Assembly: GCF_023283845.1 (NCBI RefSeq)
Contig: NZ_JAKILC010000004.1
Location: 248,001-312,000 of the forward strand
DNA: 64,000 bases
Source: Shewanella marinintestina
GTDB taxonomy: Bacteria > Pseudomonadota > Gammaproteobacteria > Enterobacterales > Shewanellaceae
Direction of reading: 5' to 3'
Numbering within the stretch: the first letter of the stretch is position 1; the number at the start of each line of letters is the position of its first letter. Of the stretch, positions 26,392 to 34,993 are shown in pieces. The notes beneath the pieces are model-generated. The model did not search any database, was not told the origin of the DNA, and saw nothing but the letters and a program-made list of their open reading frames with translations. The translations under genes and the position numbers were made by a program.

Positions 26392-26423
26392 AAAGCGAGC
26401 TGTCAGGAGCTCGCTTTTTCTTT
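26392..26423 (+). terminator. Orphan Rho-independent terminator upstream of ldhA
   Basis: A perfect 10-bp stem (AAAGCGAGCT with AGCTCGCTTT) around GTCAGG is followed by TTTTTCTTT. No plus-strand gene precedes it within 2 kb, suggesting it ends a small RNA or isolates ldhA from readthrough. Confidence 0.88.
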
Positions 26424-26534
26424 CTGCAAAACAATCGCTATCAATGAGGCATAGATCAATTGCCCTCACGACAAACCTGCTAATATCACATACACTGTGC
26501 AAGTTTTCTCCCTCATTTAGTTAAGGTAGCTCCC

Positions 26535-27524
26535 ATGAAAATAGGCTTTTTTAGCGCCAAACACTATGATATGCAGCATTTCGATCGAACCAATACTGCA
26601 TTTGGTGCCAGCATAGAGTATTTCGATTACCGTCTATGTATGCAGTCAGTCAAGTTAGCGGAAGGGTTTGAGGTCATTTGTGCCTTTGTAAATGATTCTT
26701 TGTGTGAAGAGGTTCTCGTAGAGTTAGCCAAAGGCGGCACAAAAGTCATCGCTATGCGCTGCGCGGGATTTAATAACGTTGATCTGGCTGCTGCTGAACG
26801 TTTAGGCATGAAAGTGGTTAATGTGCCGGCATATTCTCCTGAGTCAGTTGCCGAGCACACTGTGGCATTGATGCTGACCTTAAACCGTAAAATACATAAA
26901 GCATATCAACGTACTCGTGATGCTAACTTTTCACTTGAGGGGCTAGTGGGCTTTAACATGTTTGGTCGCACTGTAGGTGTGATTGGCACGGGTAAAATTG
27001 GTCTTGCGACGATTAAAATATTGCAGGGGTTTGGCTGTAAAGTTGTAGCTCATGATCCTTACCCCAATCAGGATGTTATTGATCTCGGCGTTGAGTATTT
27101 ATCGCTGGAGCAGTTATACCCAATTTGTGATGTGATTAGCTTGCATTGCCCGCTGACCAAAGATAATCACCATTTACTTAGCGCTGGTAGCTTTGCCAAG
27201 ATGAAACCTGGTGTAATGGTCATTAATACCAGCCGAGGTGGTTTGCTTAATGCACTTGATGCAATGGAAGCGTTAAAAACCGGTCACTTAGGCTCATTAG
27301 GTTTAGACGTTTACGAGAACGAGAAAGAGCTGTTCTTTGAAGATAAATCGAGTGAAATTATTCAAGATGATGTGTTTAGGCGTTTATCAGCTTGTCATAA
27401 TGTGATTTTTACTGGTCACCAAGCGTTTTTAACTGAAGAGGCCCTTGGCGCAATAGCGCACACCACACTGAGTAATGTAAAGCAGTTGCTCGCCGGTGAA
27501 CATTGCCCTAATGAGCTGTATTAA
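26535..27524 (+). CDS. ldhA: Fermentative D-lactate dehydrogenase (NAD-dependent)
   Basis: Reduces pyruvate to D-lactate with NADH. The 329-residue protein belongs to the D-isomer 2-hydroxyacid dehydrogenase family. It has the NAD-binding motif GVIGTGKIGLATIKI near residue 147, the catalytic Arg in NTSRGGLLN near residue 235, the Glu region and GHQAFLTEEAL with catalytic His near residue 296. The sequence layout (FFEDKSSEIIQDDVFRRL) is that of E. coli LdhA. The start is preceded by AAGGTAG. Single gene, with terminators on both sides. Confidence 0.95.
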   Translation: MKIGFFSAKHYDMQHFDRTNTAFGASIEYFDYRLCMQSVKLAEGFEVICAFVNDSLCEEVLVELAKGGTKVIAMRCAGFNNVDLAAAERLGMKVVNVPAYSPESVAEHTVALMLTLNRKIHKAYQRTRDANFSLEGLVGFNMFGRTVGVIGTGKIGLATIKILQGFGCKVVAHDPYPNQDVIDLGVEYLSLEQLYPICDVISLHCPLTKDNHHLLSAGSFAKMKPGVMVINTSRGGLLNALDAMEALKTGHLGSLGLDVYENEKELFFEDKSSEIIQDDVFRRLSACHNVIFTGHQAFLTEEALGAIAHTTLSNVKQLLAGEHCPNELY

Positions 27525-27551
27525 TTTTTTATCGCGTTAATGGTTATAAAT

Positions 27552-27602
27552 AAGCAGTAGTCTCTTTAGTGTTAAACACTTAAGTACTACTGCTTTTTTT
27601 AT
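27552..27602 (+). terminator. Rho-independent terminator of ldhA
   Basis: A 10-bp stem (AAGCAGTAGT with ACTACTGCTT) encloses a longer AT-rich loop that itself contains GTGTT/AACAC pairing. It is followed by seven T residues. Confidence 0.9.
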
Positions 27603-27677
27603 CGCAAATACTTACCAGCTATTTTAATCTATGGCGATGAATCGTATTTATTTACCTGACTTATCTAAGGAAAGCCG

Positions 27678-28415
27678 ATGATCATTACTCAAGAAGTGCA
27701 TGATATTTCGACCGCAACAGGAACCATGCGCACCTATCTATATCGTCCGGACTGTGACGGCCAATTTGCGACTATTATCTTTTACTCGGAGATTTTTCAG
27801 CAAACCGCACCTATTGCTCGCGCAGCATCAATACTTGCTGGGCATGGCTTTGTGGTGTTAGTTCCTGAGGTGTTTCACGAGTTAAACCCTATTGGTACTG
27901 TGCTGGAATATGATGATGTCGGTAAAGATAAAGGCAATGCTGATAAATTTGCCAAGCCGCTAGAGCACCATGATAGTGATACTGAAGCCTTAGTGGATTT
28001 TGCTCGCAGTTTAAGTTTTTGTACTAGTAGCGTAGGTAGTATGGGCGTATGCATTGGTGGCCATCTAGCTTATCGAGCAGCATTAAACCCTGATATTCAA
28101 GGTGCATTTTGCTTATACCCAACAGATATTCATTCTAATACTTTGCCTTGTTCTGAGGGCAATGACTCCTTGACTCGTACGGGCGAGATTGCCGCGGAGC
28201 TGGTACTGGTATTTGGTAAGCAAGACCCGCATGTATCGAGCGAAGGGCGTAAAGCTATCTACAATAAGCTTGAGGCAACAGAGCGCAAGTTTAACTGGCT
28301 TGAAGTGAATGCCCAGCATGCCTTTATGCGAGATGAGGGGGATAGATATGACGCCGCATTGGCGTTGCAAATGTATTTACAAGCAGTAGCGTTTTTTCAG
28401 CGAACATTAAAATAA
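27678..28415 (+). CDS. Dienelactone hydrolase family protein
   Basis: Predicted cytosolic alpha/beta hydrolase of 245 residues. The nucleophile is a Cys in GVCIGGHLAYRA near residue 123, the Asp lies in VFGKQDPHVS near residue 180 and the His in NAQHAFMRDEGDRYD near residue 213, all as in dienelactone hydrolases. In the absence of aromatic-degradation genes nearby, the substrate is unknown. It has an AAGGAAAGCCG leader 5 bases before the ATG and its own terminator. Confidence 0.9.
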   Translation: MIITQEVHDISTATGTMRTYLYRPDCDGQFATIIFYSEIFQQTAPIARAASILAGHGFVVLVPEVFHELNPIGTVLEYDDVGKDKGNADKFAKPLEHHDSDTEALVDFARSLSFCTSSVGSMGVCIGGHLAYRAALNPDIQGAFCLYPTDIHSNTLPCSEGNDSLTRTGEIAAELVLVFGKQDPHVSSEGRKAIYNKLEATERKFNWLEVNAQHAFMRDEGDRYDAALALQMYLQAVAFFQRTLK

Positions 28416-28427
28416 ATCGATAAACCC

Positions 28428-28466
28428 AAAAAAGGGGCGAGTCATTATTGACTCGCCCCTTTTTTA
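28428..28466. terminator. Bidirectional terminator between convergent genes
   Basis: A 16-17-bp perfect stem (AAAAAAGGGGCGAGTCA with TGACTCGCCCCTTTTTT) closes a four-base loop between the hydrolase gene and the minus-strand lipoprotein gene. Confidence 0.95.
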
Positions 28467-28497
28467 TTTAGCTAACAGCTTACCAGCCAATGAGGTA

Positions 28498-29022
28498 TTA
28501 ACCTTGTTGGTAAGCGGCCAATTCAGCTGTGCTAACACGCGCAATAAAGCTGTTGTCTAGGTAGAAGTCAACGTGTTCGCCTTGTTTAACACCAGACATA
28601 ACCTGTTGGCTACCGTCTTCATAAACTAAAGTCATTGCTAAAGTGTTATCGTCAGTCGCAACCATAGAAGCGCTAGTTAACTTAACGTTCTTTAGGGGGG
28701 CTGTTGTTAGGTCGCCATCAATATGCTGGTTAACTTTGAAGATAGCTTCAACTGGCATATCAACAACAGCAGGTGAACGACCTGTGATTGGGTTAGTACC
28801 AGTCCAGAATTCGATGCTGTTAAGGATGAATAGATCGCCAGTTGCTGCAAAGCCATAGATTGGGCTCATAAGCATAAATAGGCCTGCACGGCCATAACGG
28901 TTATCAACAGCGCTTAGGTTAGCTTTAGTTACCATAGCACTTAAGCCCATTTGGCCCATGCAGCCAGTTAGTTGAGTACTTAACACTGCCGTTAGTGCGA
29001 TAGCCGAGATTGTCTTTTTCAT
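28498..29022 (-). CDS. DUF3332-like lipoprotein
   Basis: Predicted membrane-anchored lipoprotein of 174 residues. The signal peptide ends in a lipobox (TQLTGC, Cys at about residue 21). The mature part has a hydrophobic GLFMLMSPIYGFAATGDLFILNSIEFWTG region and a beta-rich C-terminal domain. It is consistent with the DUF3332 family of unknown function. The longer open frame to 29367 is rejected because the lipoprotein signal begins at the ATG at 29022. Confidence 0.85.
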   Translation of the reverse strand: MKKTISAIALTAVLSTQLTGCMGQMGLSAMVTKANLSAVDNRYGRAGLFMLMSPIYGFAATGDLFILNSIEFWTGTNPITGRSPAVVDMPVEAIFKVNQHIDGDLTTAPLKNVKLTSASMVATDDNTLAMTLVYEDGSQQVMSGVKQGEHVDFYLDNSFIARVSTAELAAYQQG

Positions 29023-29318
29023 TAGTCTATTTTTGTTCAGTTTAGAATGGCGCTGATTGTATGTATCGGCAAAAAATGAAATGTGATAAAGCTCACAACT
29101 CTGGGTTGGTTGTTTGTTGTGTTTGTGGTGTTTTCTGCGTGAGTTGTGTGGCAGTTGTGGGGTTTGTTTTTTGATCTGTGTAGCTGTGTGTTTTTTTGAG
29201 TTGATGCAAGGGGGTTGTTGTTTGCTGCTACAAATCATTAAGCTTAGCTGGTTTAATGTGCGCCATTTTACTCGCGGATTATTTAACGCATAATAGCGCC
29301 CCAAATGTCGGAGCACGC

Positions 29319-30062
29319 ATGTCAGATTATCAAGTTTTACATCAAACCCAAGATGAATATGGTCCATTGATTGTCCTTGAGGATAAAGAAACTCGGATCC
29401 TCGCTTTTGGCGAAAACGATGAGCAAAGTAAGTTGCTTAAAGCTACGCCGCATATTCCACAGCATACATACGTACAAGCGATGCTGTTAGTGTTGCTGTA
29501 TAGCCAACCTAAAAGTGCGATTGTATTGGGATTAGGTGGTGGTGGACTTATTCATGCCTTACGCCATTTTGACGCAGGTATTAAACTAACGGCGGTAGAG
29601 CTGCGCGCAGATGTGATTGAATTGGCTAAACGCTATTTTCAATTACCGCTGAGTAAAAAGCTTAAAGTTGTCCATCAAGATGCTAAGCAGTTTTTAGAGG
29701 CTGCAGATCATAAGAAAGTTGATGTGGTGTTTGCTGATATCTATAGTGCTGAAGGCGTCGATGCTGCGCAGGTCTCAGAGGTGTTTATTGCCCAATGCGC
29801 CGCCTTAGTTAAAGCGGATGGCTACTTAGTACTGAATTGCTGGAAAGAGCATAGCCAAAACCGCGAACTGCTCGCTTATTTAAATATGTACTTTGTTGAA
29901 GTGCGTGCCTGCTTAACCGGTAGTGGTAACTGGGTGGTGTTTGCAGGTAAGGCTAAGCGCGACATTAGCACAAGTGCACTTAAAGCCAAGGCGCAATCTT
30001 TATCACAACAGCTTGATTTTCAATTGGCGCGTTCATTAACTCGCTTTGATCTCTGGCAGTAA
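29319..30062 (+). CDS. Spermidine-synthase-like methyltransferase-fold protein
   Basis: A 247-residue protein with the spermidine synthase/Rossmann core: SAIVLGLGGGGLIHALRHF (SAM-type motif I near residue 66), TAVELRADVIELAKRYF, VHQDAKQFL and VDVVFADIYSAEG. The conserved aspartates needed for aminopropyl transfer cannot be confirmed, so an aminopropyltransferase or methyltransferase role remains open. The ATG at 29319 is preferred over 29256, because GGAG lies 7 bases upstream. Confidence 0.82.
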   Translation: MSDYQVLHQTQDEYGPLIVLEDKETRILAFGENDEQSKLLKATPHIPQHTYVQAMLLVLLYSQPKSAIVLGLGGGGLIHALRHFDAGIKLTAVELRADVIELAKRYFQLPLSKKLKVVHQDAKQFLEAADHKKVDVVFADIYSAEGVDAAQVSEVFIAQCAALVKADGYLVLNCWKEHSQNRELLAYLNMYFVEVRACLTGSGNWVVFAGKAKRDISTSALKAKAQSLSQQLDFQLARSLTRFDLWQ

Positions 30063-30388
30063 TCAAGCTTGGCTCATTAATAAACCTTTTATTGGTGAGC
30101 CACTTTTCCACACTCTTATTGCTGCTATCTCTGGTTTACGCTAAATCAATACCGCTGCTTTCACCCCGCATCTATTGTTCTATGTCCCTGTTTGCTTGAG
30201 TTGTTAATCCTGTTCGGAAAATTAGATTAGGATGATAGCTTTTACTCGTTACCACTAATTGTTTTTCTCAGCTACTATCCTTACATCGAAAACGAACTGG
30301 CATTAAGAGACTCATCATCACTCATCCAGTTTGTTGATTTAAATACAAAATCATCATCAACTTTTTTAATTACTAAATGGAAGATTAA
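30063..30388. other. Intergenic region upstream of ahpC
   Basis: Probably carries the ahpC promoter. OxyR control would be expected from the family, but a clear ATAG-N7-CTAT-N7-ATAG-N7-CTAT pattern could not be read. ATAG near 30235 is only a partial match. Confidence 0.45.
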
Positions 30389-30958
30389 ATGCATCAGTCA
30401 ATTATCAACTCTACAATTAAGCCATTTTCAGCAACTGCTTTTCACAACGGTGACTTCCACCCAGTAACAGAGCAAGATTTATTAGGTAAGTGGTCAGTCG
30501 TATTCTTCTACCCAGCTGACTTTACGTTTGTATGTCCAACTGAGCTTGGCGACATGGCAGACCATTACGAGAAGCTACAGGCTATGGGCGTTGAAGTTTA
30601 CTCAGTATCTACTGACACTCACTTCACTCACAAAGCATGGCATGCAAGCTCTGACACAATTGGTAAAATCCAGTACCCAATGATTGGTGACCCAACTGGT
30701 ACTATCACACGCAACTTCGGTGTGATGATTGAAGAAGACGGTCTAGCACTACGCGGCACATTTGTTATCAACCCAGAGGGTGAAATCAAAGTTGCTGAAG
30801 TACACGACCTAGGTATTGGCCGCAGTGCAGCAGAGCTAGTTCGTAAAATTCAAGCTGCTCAATATGTTGCAACTCACGACGGCGAAGTTTGCCCAGCTGC
30901 ATGGCAGCCAGGTGAAGCAACACTAGCACCGTCAATCGACCTAGTTGGTAAAATCTAA
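30389..30958 (+). CDS. ahpC: Alkyl hydroperoxide reductase subunit C (2-Cys peroxiredoxin)
   Basis: Reduces hydrogen peroxide, organic hydroperoxides and peroxynitrite. The 189-residue protein has the peroxidatic Cys49 in [13 protein letters not shown] and the resolving Cys in GEVCPAAW near residue 168; a GGLG-type loop is represented by MIGDPTG. Electrons come from AhpF, encoded 310 bases downstream. Codon use is strongly biased toward preferred codons, suggesting high expression. Confidence 0.96.
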   Translation: MHQSIINSTIKPFSATAFHNGDFHPVTEQDLLGKWSVVFFYPADFTFVCPTELGDMADHYEKLQAMGVEVYSVSTDTHFTHKAWHASSDTIGKIQYPMIGDPTGTITRNFGVMIEEDGLALRGTFVINPEGEIKVAEVHDLGIGRSAAELVRKIQAAQYVATHDGEVCPAAWQPGEATLAPSIDLVGKI

Positions 30959-31268
30959 GATTCGATTGAGTTGCATGTAAGGTTAGTGGCTCGCTAGCTT
31001 GCCCAACAGGTTAGCGAGACTAAAATCTTCACCAGACTCTCCATGACTTGGACATACCAAGTCATCAGTTGTTCAGCTTAGTGTCCCCCCTGAAATCTAA
31101 GCTGGACAAGTTTTTACAAAGCTTGTGGTTAACAAGCAAAACGCTAGTCGCAATACACTTTTATTTTTAAGACCACTTTTTATTTTTTTAGTGAGTATTT
31201 ACTTGCTTGTGGCTAATGCTGCCTGCTGCTCACCGATACCAGATTAGCTTTTATATTTAGGAGTCATC
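30959..31268. other. Intergenic region between ahpC and ahpF with two hairpins
   Basis: A stem built from TTAG, CTCGCTA and TAGCGAG, ACTAA spans about 30982-31022 and may attenuate transcription past ahpC. A second hairpin, GACTTGG/CCAAGTC, lies near 31045-31063. No gene is visible. The ahpF ribosome binding site (TAGGAGTC) precedes 31269. Confidence 0.55.
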
Positions 31269-32843
31269 ATGTTAGATGCAAACGTAAAGAATCAACTGAA
31301 CACTTATTTGCAGAATCTCAAGCACCCAGTTGAGCTGGTTGTATCTGCTGATGACAGCCAAAAAGCCCAAGAGCTTAAGTCTTTGGCTGCTGATATTGAT
31401 AGCTTGTCTTCACTTATTTCTGTTACTGAGAAAGTGGGTAAGCGCACACCTTCTATGGCGGTGACAAACCCCGTTTTAGGTTCGCAAATCACTTTTGCAG
31501 GCTTGCCAATGGGTCACGAATTTACATCACTAGTGTTAGCACTACTGCATAGCGGCGGCCACCCAATTAAACTTGATGCCGATGTGATTGAACAAATTCG
31601 CCAGCTTCCTGGTGAATATCGTTTTGAAACTTATGTGTCGTTAAGCTGTCAGACATGTCCGGAAGTTGTGCAAGCGCTGAATATGATGGCGGCAATTAAT
31701 CCAAACATCACCAACGTAATGATTGATGGCTCACTATTTCAAGATGAAGTGAATGAACGCAACATTATGGCTGTGCCTTCTGTTTACTTAAATGGTGAGC
31801 AGTTCTCTATGGGGGCTATCAGCACGGTTGAGATCTTAAATAAGTTAGATGTAAATGCTGCCGGTAGAAAAGCAGAACAGCTTAATCAAAAAGAAGCCTT
31901 TGACGTATTAGTCGTTGGTGGCGGCCCTGCGGGTGCATCTGCAGCAATCTACGCTGCACGTAAAGGTTTGCGCACCGGTATTGTTGCCGACAAATTTGGT
32001 GGTCAAGTTGCTGAAACGGTAGGTATTGAAAACTTTATCTCAGTGAAAGCGACAGAAGGACCAAAGCTGGTGGCTAACCTTGAAGCTCACGTTCATGAAT
32101 ATGACGTGGACATTATGGATAACCAACGCGCACTAAGCCTAAAGTCGGGTGAGTTGTTTGAGCTAGAGCTTGAAAGCGGAGCGTTATTACGTAGTAAAAC
32201 GGTATTACTAGCAACAGGTGCTCGCTGGCGTGAAATGAACGTGCCGGGTGAACAAGAATATCGCGGCAGCGGTGTGGCGTATTGCCCACATTGCGATGGA
32301 CCACTATTTAAAGGTAAGCGCGTTGCGGTTATTGGTGGTGGTAACTCAGGTATTGAAGCGGCAATCGATTTAGCCAATATCGTTGAGCATGTGACTGTAC
32401 TGGAGTTTGATAAGTCACTGCGCGCCGATGAGGTTTTGCAGCGTAAAGCGAAATCTATGGGCAATATTGAGATTATTACCCAAGCGATGACCACTGAGGT
32501 TACTGGCGATGGTCAGCGTGTTAACGGCCTAAATTATACCAATAGAGCAACAGGCGAGAGTCATCACGTAGAGCTAGCAGGTATCTTTGTCCAAATTGGT
32601 TTAGTACCTAACTCTGAATGGCTAAAAGACACCATTGATATGACGGCACGTGGTGAAATCATAGTAGATGCTAAAGGTGGGACCTCATTACCTGGAGTGT
32701 TTGCAGCAGGTGATGTAACTAATTCGGCTTACAAACAAATTATTATTGCGATGGGGAGCGGTGCTACCGCCTCGTTAGGAGCGTTCGATTACTTAATTCG
32801 TCACAATGTTGATGAGTCAAGTAGTGAGAATGTTGCAGCCTAA
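31269..32843 (+). CDS. ahpF: Alkyl hydroperoxide reductase subunit F
   Basis: NAD(P)H- and FAD-dependent disulfide reductase that regenerates AhpC. The 524-residue protein has a tandem thioredoxin-like N-terminal domain with active site SCQTCPEVV near residue 128, an FAD-binding motif [19 protein letters not shown] near residue 217, the redox motif YCPHCDGP near residue 340, and NAD-binding [16 protein letters not shown]. It closes with [15 protein letters not shown]. The length matches E. coli AhpF. Confidence 0.97.
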   Translation: MLDANVKNQLNTYLQNLKHPVELVVSADDSQKAQELKSLAADIDSLSSLISVTEKVGKRTPSMAVTNPVLGSQITFAGLPMGHEFTSLVLALLHSGGHPIKLDADVIEQIRQLPGEYRFETYVSLSCQTCPEVVQALNMMAAINPNITNVMIDGSLFQDEVNERNIMAVPSVYLNGEQFSMGAISTVEILNKLDVNAAGRKAEQLNQKEAFDVLVVGGGPAGASAAIYAARKGLRTGIVADKFGGQVAETVGIENFISVKATEGPKLVANLEAHVHEYDVDIMDNQRALSLKSGELFELELESGALLRSKTVLLATGARWREMNVPGEQEYRGSGVAYCPHCDGPLFKGKRVAVIGGGNSGIEAAIDLANIVEHVTVLEFDKSLRADEVLQRKAKSMGNIEIITQAMTTEVTGDGQRVNGLNYTNRATGESHHVELAGIFVQIGLVPNSEWLKDTIDMTARGEIIVDAKGGTSLPGVFAAGDVTNSAYKQIIIAMGSGATASLGAFDYLIRHNVDESSSENVAA

Positions 32844-32862
32844 AGCAATAAATCGTTAGTAT

Positions 32863-32890
32863 AAAGCCAGCAATATGCTGGCTTTTTTTT
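32863..32890 (+). terminator. Rho-independent terminator of ahpF
   Basis: A 10-bp perfect stem (AAAGCCAGCA with TGCTGGCTTT) around an ATA loop is followed by a run of T residues. Confidence 0.93.
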
Positions 32891-32909
32891 GGGCGAGTCA
32901 AAGACAATA

Positions 32910-34034
32910 ATGGAAATGGTTAAAATGGCTCTGAATTCACACCGATATCAAGCTCAACTAAAAAGTGAAACTTTCACTATTTTAAAGCGTGGCATTTTAT
33001 GGGCTACTTATGTAAGTGCTGCTCTGTTATTTGTAGTGCTACTTAATACTTATTTTTTTGATGAGTACTATCACGATGTTGAGATGTTTCTTATTCAACT
33101 TGTACCATTACTTTGTGTTATTGCTGTAGGGCTTGTTTGCGCAAAGATTAATGGGTTGTTTAGAGTTAATGCAAAACAGATATACAGCTATTTAGCCCTG
33201 CTTGTTTTGTCTTGGAGTTTTGTTCTGTATGGGCTGACTCAATTGTCATCGCAAAATATGCCTGGGGTTGAGTCTCTGTCAGATGTATTAGTTCTGGTGT
33301 TTGCGCTTGCTCTATTTCCAAACCGCAATGTGATGATTTTAGGTATTTTGCCGTTTTTGTTATTTAGTGCGCTTTATCATTCAATGCAATATTCACAGGT
33401 TTTGATTTATCCACTGACAAAGTTCATGTGTTTTCTGGGCATTATTATGTCAGGGCAGAAAATTATCTCCGGTTGGTTCTTTAAAGCGGTTGTCCGAAAT
33501 ATAGAAAAAAAGAAACTATTAAGGCAGTTCAAGCGTTTGGCGCTAATTGATGGGCTTACTAATATCAGTAATCGTCGTCATTTTGATGAGGTGCTACTAC
33601 AAGAGATAAAGTCATCTGCACGTAATGAACAACCGTTAGCGGTTATCTTGCTCGATATCGATTACTTTAAATTATTGAATGATAGTTTAGGTCATCAAGT
33701 GGGTGATGGTTATTTAATTCAAGTTGCTGAAATCGTAAATAGTGCGTTAGAGAGGCCTCGAGATTTAGTCGCTCGATATGGCGGTGAGGAATTTGTCGTT
33801 ATACTGCCTAACACTGATATAGACGGAGCAAGATCTGTCGCTGGAAAAATACAACGAATGTTAGCGGATGCCGAATTAGTGCACCCAAGCTCAGGCGTTT
33901 CTCGATATATTACAGCGTCTCAAGGCATTGCATTATGGCACAAGGGCATGCAATCAAGCGATTTGTTAGAGCGAGCTGATAGCATGTTGTATAAAGCAAA
34001 GTCTTCAGGTCGAAACCAATATTTCTCAGAGTAG
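32910..34034 (+). CDS. Membrane diguanylate cyclase (GGDEF)
   Basis: Predicted to make cyclic di-GMP from GTP at the inner membrane. About six hydrophobic segments occupy residues 25-200, followed by a GGDEF domain starting near residue 205 (LALIDGLTNISNRRHFDE). The active site is GGEEF in ARYGGEEFVVILPN, an allowed variant. The inhibitory site RxxD (RPRD) lies five residues before it, so product feedback is likely. The frame begins at a TTG inside the upstream terminator T-tract (32889); the ATG at 32910 is a more credible start. The N-terminal signal is unknown. Confidence 0.9.
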   Translation: MEMVKMALNSHRYQAQLKSETFTILKRGILWATYVSAALLFVVLLNTYFFDEYYHDVEMFLIQLVPLLCVIAVGLVCAKINGLFRVNAKQIYSYLALLVLSWSFVLYGLTQLSSQNMPGVESLSDVLVLVFALALFPNRNVMILGILPFLLFSALYHSMQYSQVLIYPLTKFMCFLGIIMSGQKIISGWFFKAVVRNIEKKKLLRQFKRLALIDGLTNISNRRHFDEVLLQEIKSSARNEQPLAVILLDIDYFKLLNDSLGHQVGDGYLIQVAEIVNSALERPRDLVARYGGEEFVVILPNTDIDGARSVAGKIQRMLADAELVHPSSGVSRYITASQGIALWHKGMQSSDLLERADSMLYKAKSSGRNQYFSE

Positions 34035-34071
34035 GGTTCTACTCTGAGAATCGCTTTGAAGTTTAAACAAG

Positions 34072-34260
34072 TTAAGCCGTAGTATTAATATTGTGACCAG
34101 TGTTACCAACAGGCGCTTCAGGCACCGCAGCATTAATTAACTGCATTGCAATATCTCCTTCAATCTTCTGCTGGTCTTTGGCTATTTGCGCGACTTTCAC
34201 ACCAACAGCACCATGACTCATATTAGGTTGTAGGTTCGCACTTGAGATAGTAATCGCCAT
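34072..34260 (-). CDS. Small conserved protein, possibly YjfB-like
   Basis: A 62-residue protein without signal peptide. It has the pattern of small YjfB-like putative motility proteins: a short N-terminal strand (MAITISSANLQ), a central helix (GVKVAQIAKDQQKIEGDIAMQ) and a Gly/Asn-rich tail (VGNTGHNINTTA). The assignment is tentative. GAG lies about 9 bases before the ATG. It stands alone between convergent genes. Confidence 0.6.
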   Translation of the reverse strand: MAITISSANLQPNMSHGAVGVKVAQIAKDQQKIEGDIAMQLINAAVPEAPVGNTGHNINTTA

Positions 34261-34363
34261 ATTTAGCTCAATAAATTTGTATGTTAACCAGTTATCGGCT
34301 CATCTAGCCATGACTTGAATAAAGCCGTGTTACAGTATGTATCGATAACAGAGTCCTGTACTT

Positions 34364-34888
34364 TTACAGCGAGCTTAGGGTGTTCCTGAACAATATCCAG
34401 CTTGTTTCAGAACTTGCTATAGGTACAAAAAATAGCATTCCTAAAGCGCTTTGTTTTTGCTTTATTACTAAACCTTCAGCATTTGTGGTGAGGTAATATG
34501 TGTGCCATTCCTGCGCCAAGGCCCCTCCTTGGTTATAGCTTTGCTCCTCTTCAAAGACTAAGTAACCATCTTCGCAATAGATGCTTTCCTTTGGGATAGC
34601 AATCTCAATAGTGCTAATTTCGAGAGCATTTTTATAAGGGGTAATGGTGAGCTTTTTATCATCAGCGTGAATAGCCAGACTATCTGCTAAGCCGTGAATA
34701 TTGAGGATGGTATTTAGGGAAGGGGAATAGCTATTATCTTTTAATTCGCCAATGCTTGAATAGGTACCTGAAATCATTGGACAGTCGAAATTAGAGGGGG
34801 AAACTTGAGTCCATTCAGTTGGATACTCTTGTTTTGAAACGCACCCGGTTAATAAAGCTGTAACTGCTACAAAAGAAAGTATCCGCAT
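34364..34888 (-). CDS. Hypothetical lipoprotein
   Basis: A 174-residue protein with a lipoprotein signal peptide (MRILSFVAVTALLTGC, lipobox LLTGC). The mature domain is beta-rich and has no recognised family. The C-terminal half has a YLTTNAEGLVIKQKQSALG region followed by a hydrophobic stretch. It is separated from the DsbD-like gene by 105 bases that hold a CTAAGGCCTTAG palindrome pair. Confidence 0.75.
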   Translation of the reverse strand: MRILSFVAVTALLTGCVSKQEYPTEWTQVSPSNFDCPMISGTYSSIGELKDNSYSPSLNTILNIHGLADSLAIHADDKKLTITPYKNALEISTIEIAIPKESIYCEDGYLVFEEEQSYNQGGALAQEWHTYYLTTNAEGLVIKQKQSALGMLFFVPIASSETSWILFRNTLSSL

Positions 34889-34954
34889 ATCATCCCTAAT
34901 TAAGTTGTTTACTCACTCAATATTTGTCTCACTTTTACTCCGTTTAGCTGCTCT

Positions 34955-34984
34955 CTAAGGCCTTAGCGTGGACTAAGGCCTTAG
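34955..34984. terminator. Hairpin from two CTAAGGCCTTAG palindromes
   Basis: Two identical 12-base self-complementary sequences, separated by six bases, can pair with each other or fold individually. It lies just past the DsbD-like gene on the minus strand, so a terminator or roadblock role is plausible. The T-tract is poor. Confidence 0.5.
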
Positions 34985-34993
34985 TTTGTTACC

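Noticed and set aside
28498-29367. 289-residue version of the lipoprotein gene
   Set aside because: The first 115 residues are low-complexity, Lys/His/Gln-rich and precede a complete lipoprotein signal, so the ATG at 29022 is the true start.
30063-30388. OxyR operator before ahpC
   Set aside because: Expected from biology, but the four-part ATAG/CTAT pattern with 7-base spacing was not present clearly enough to annotate.
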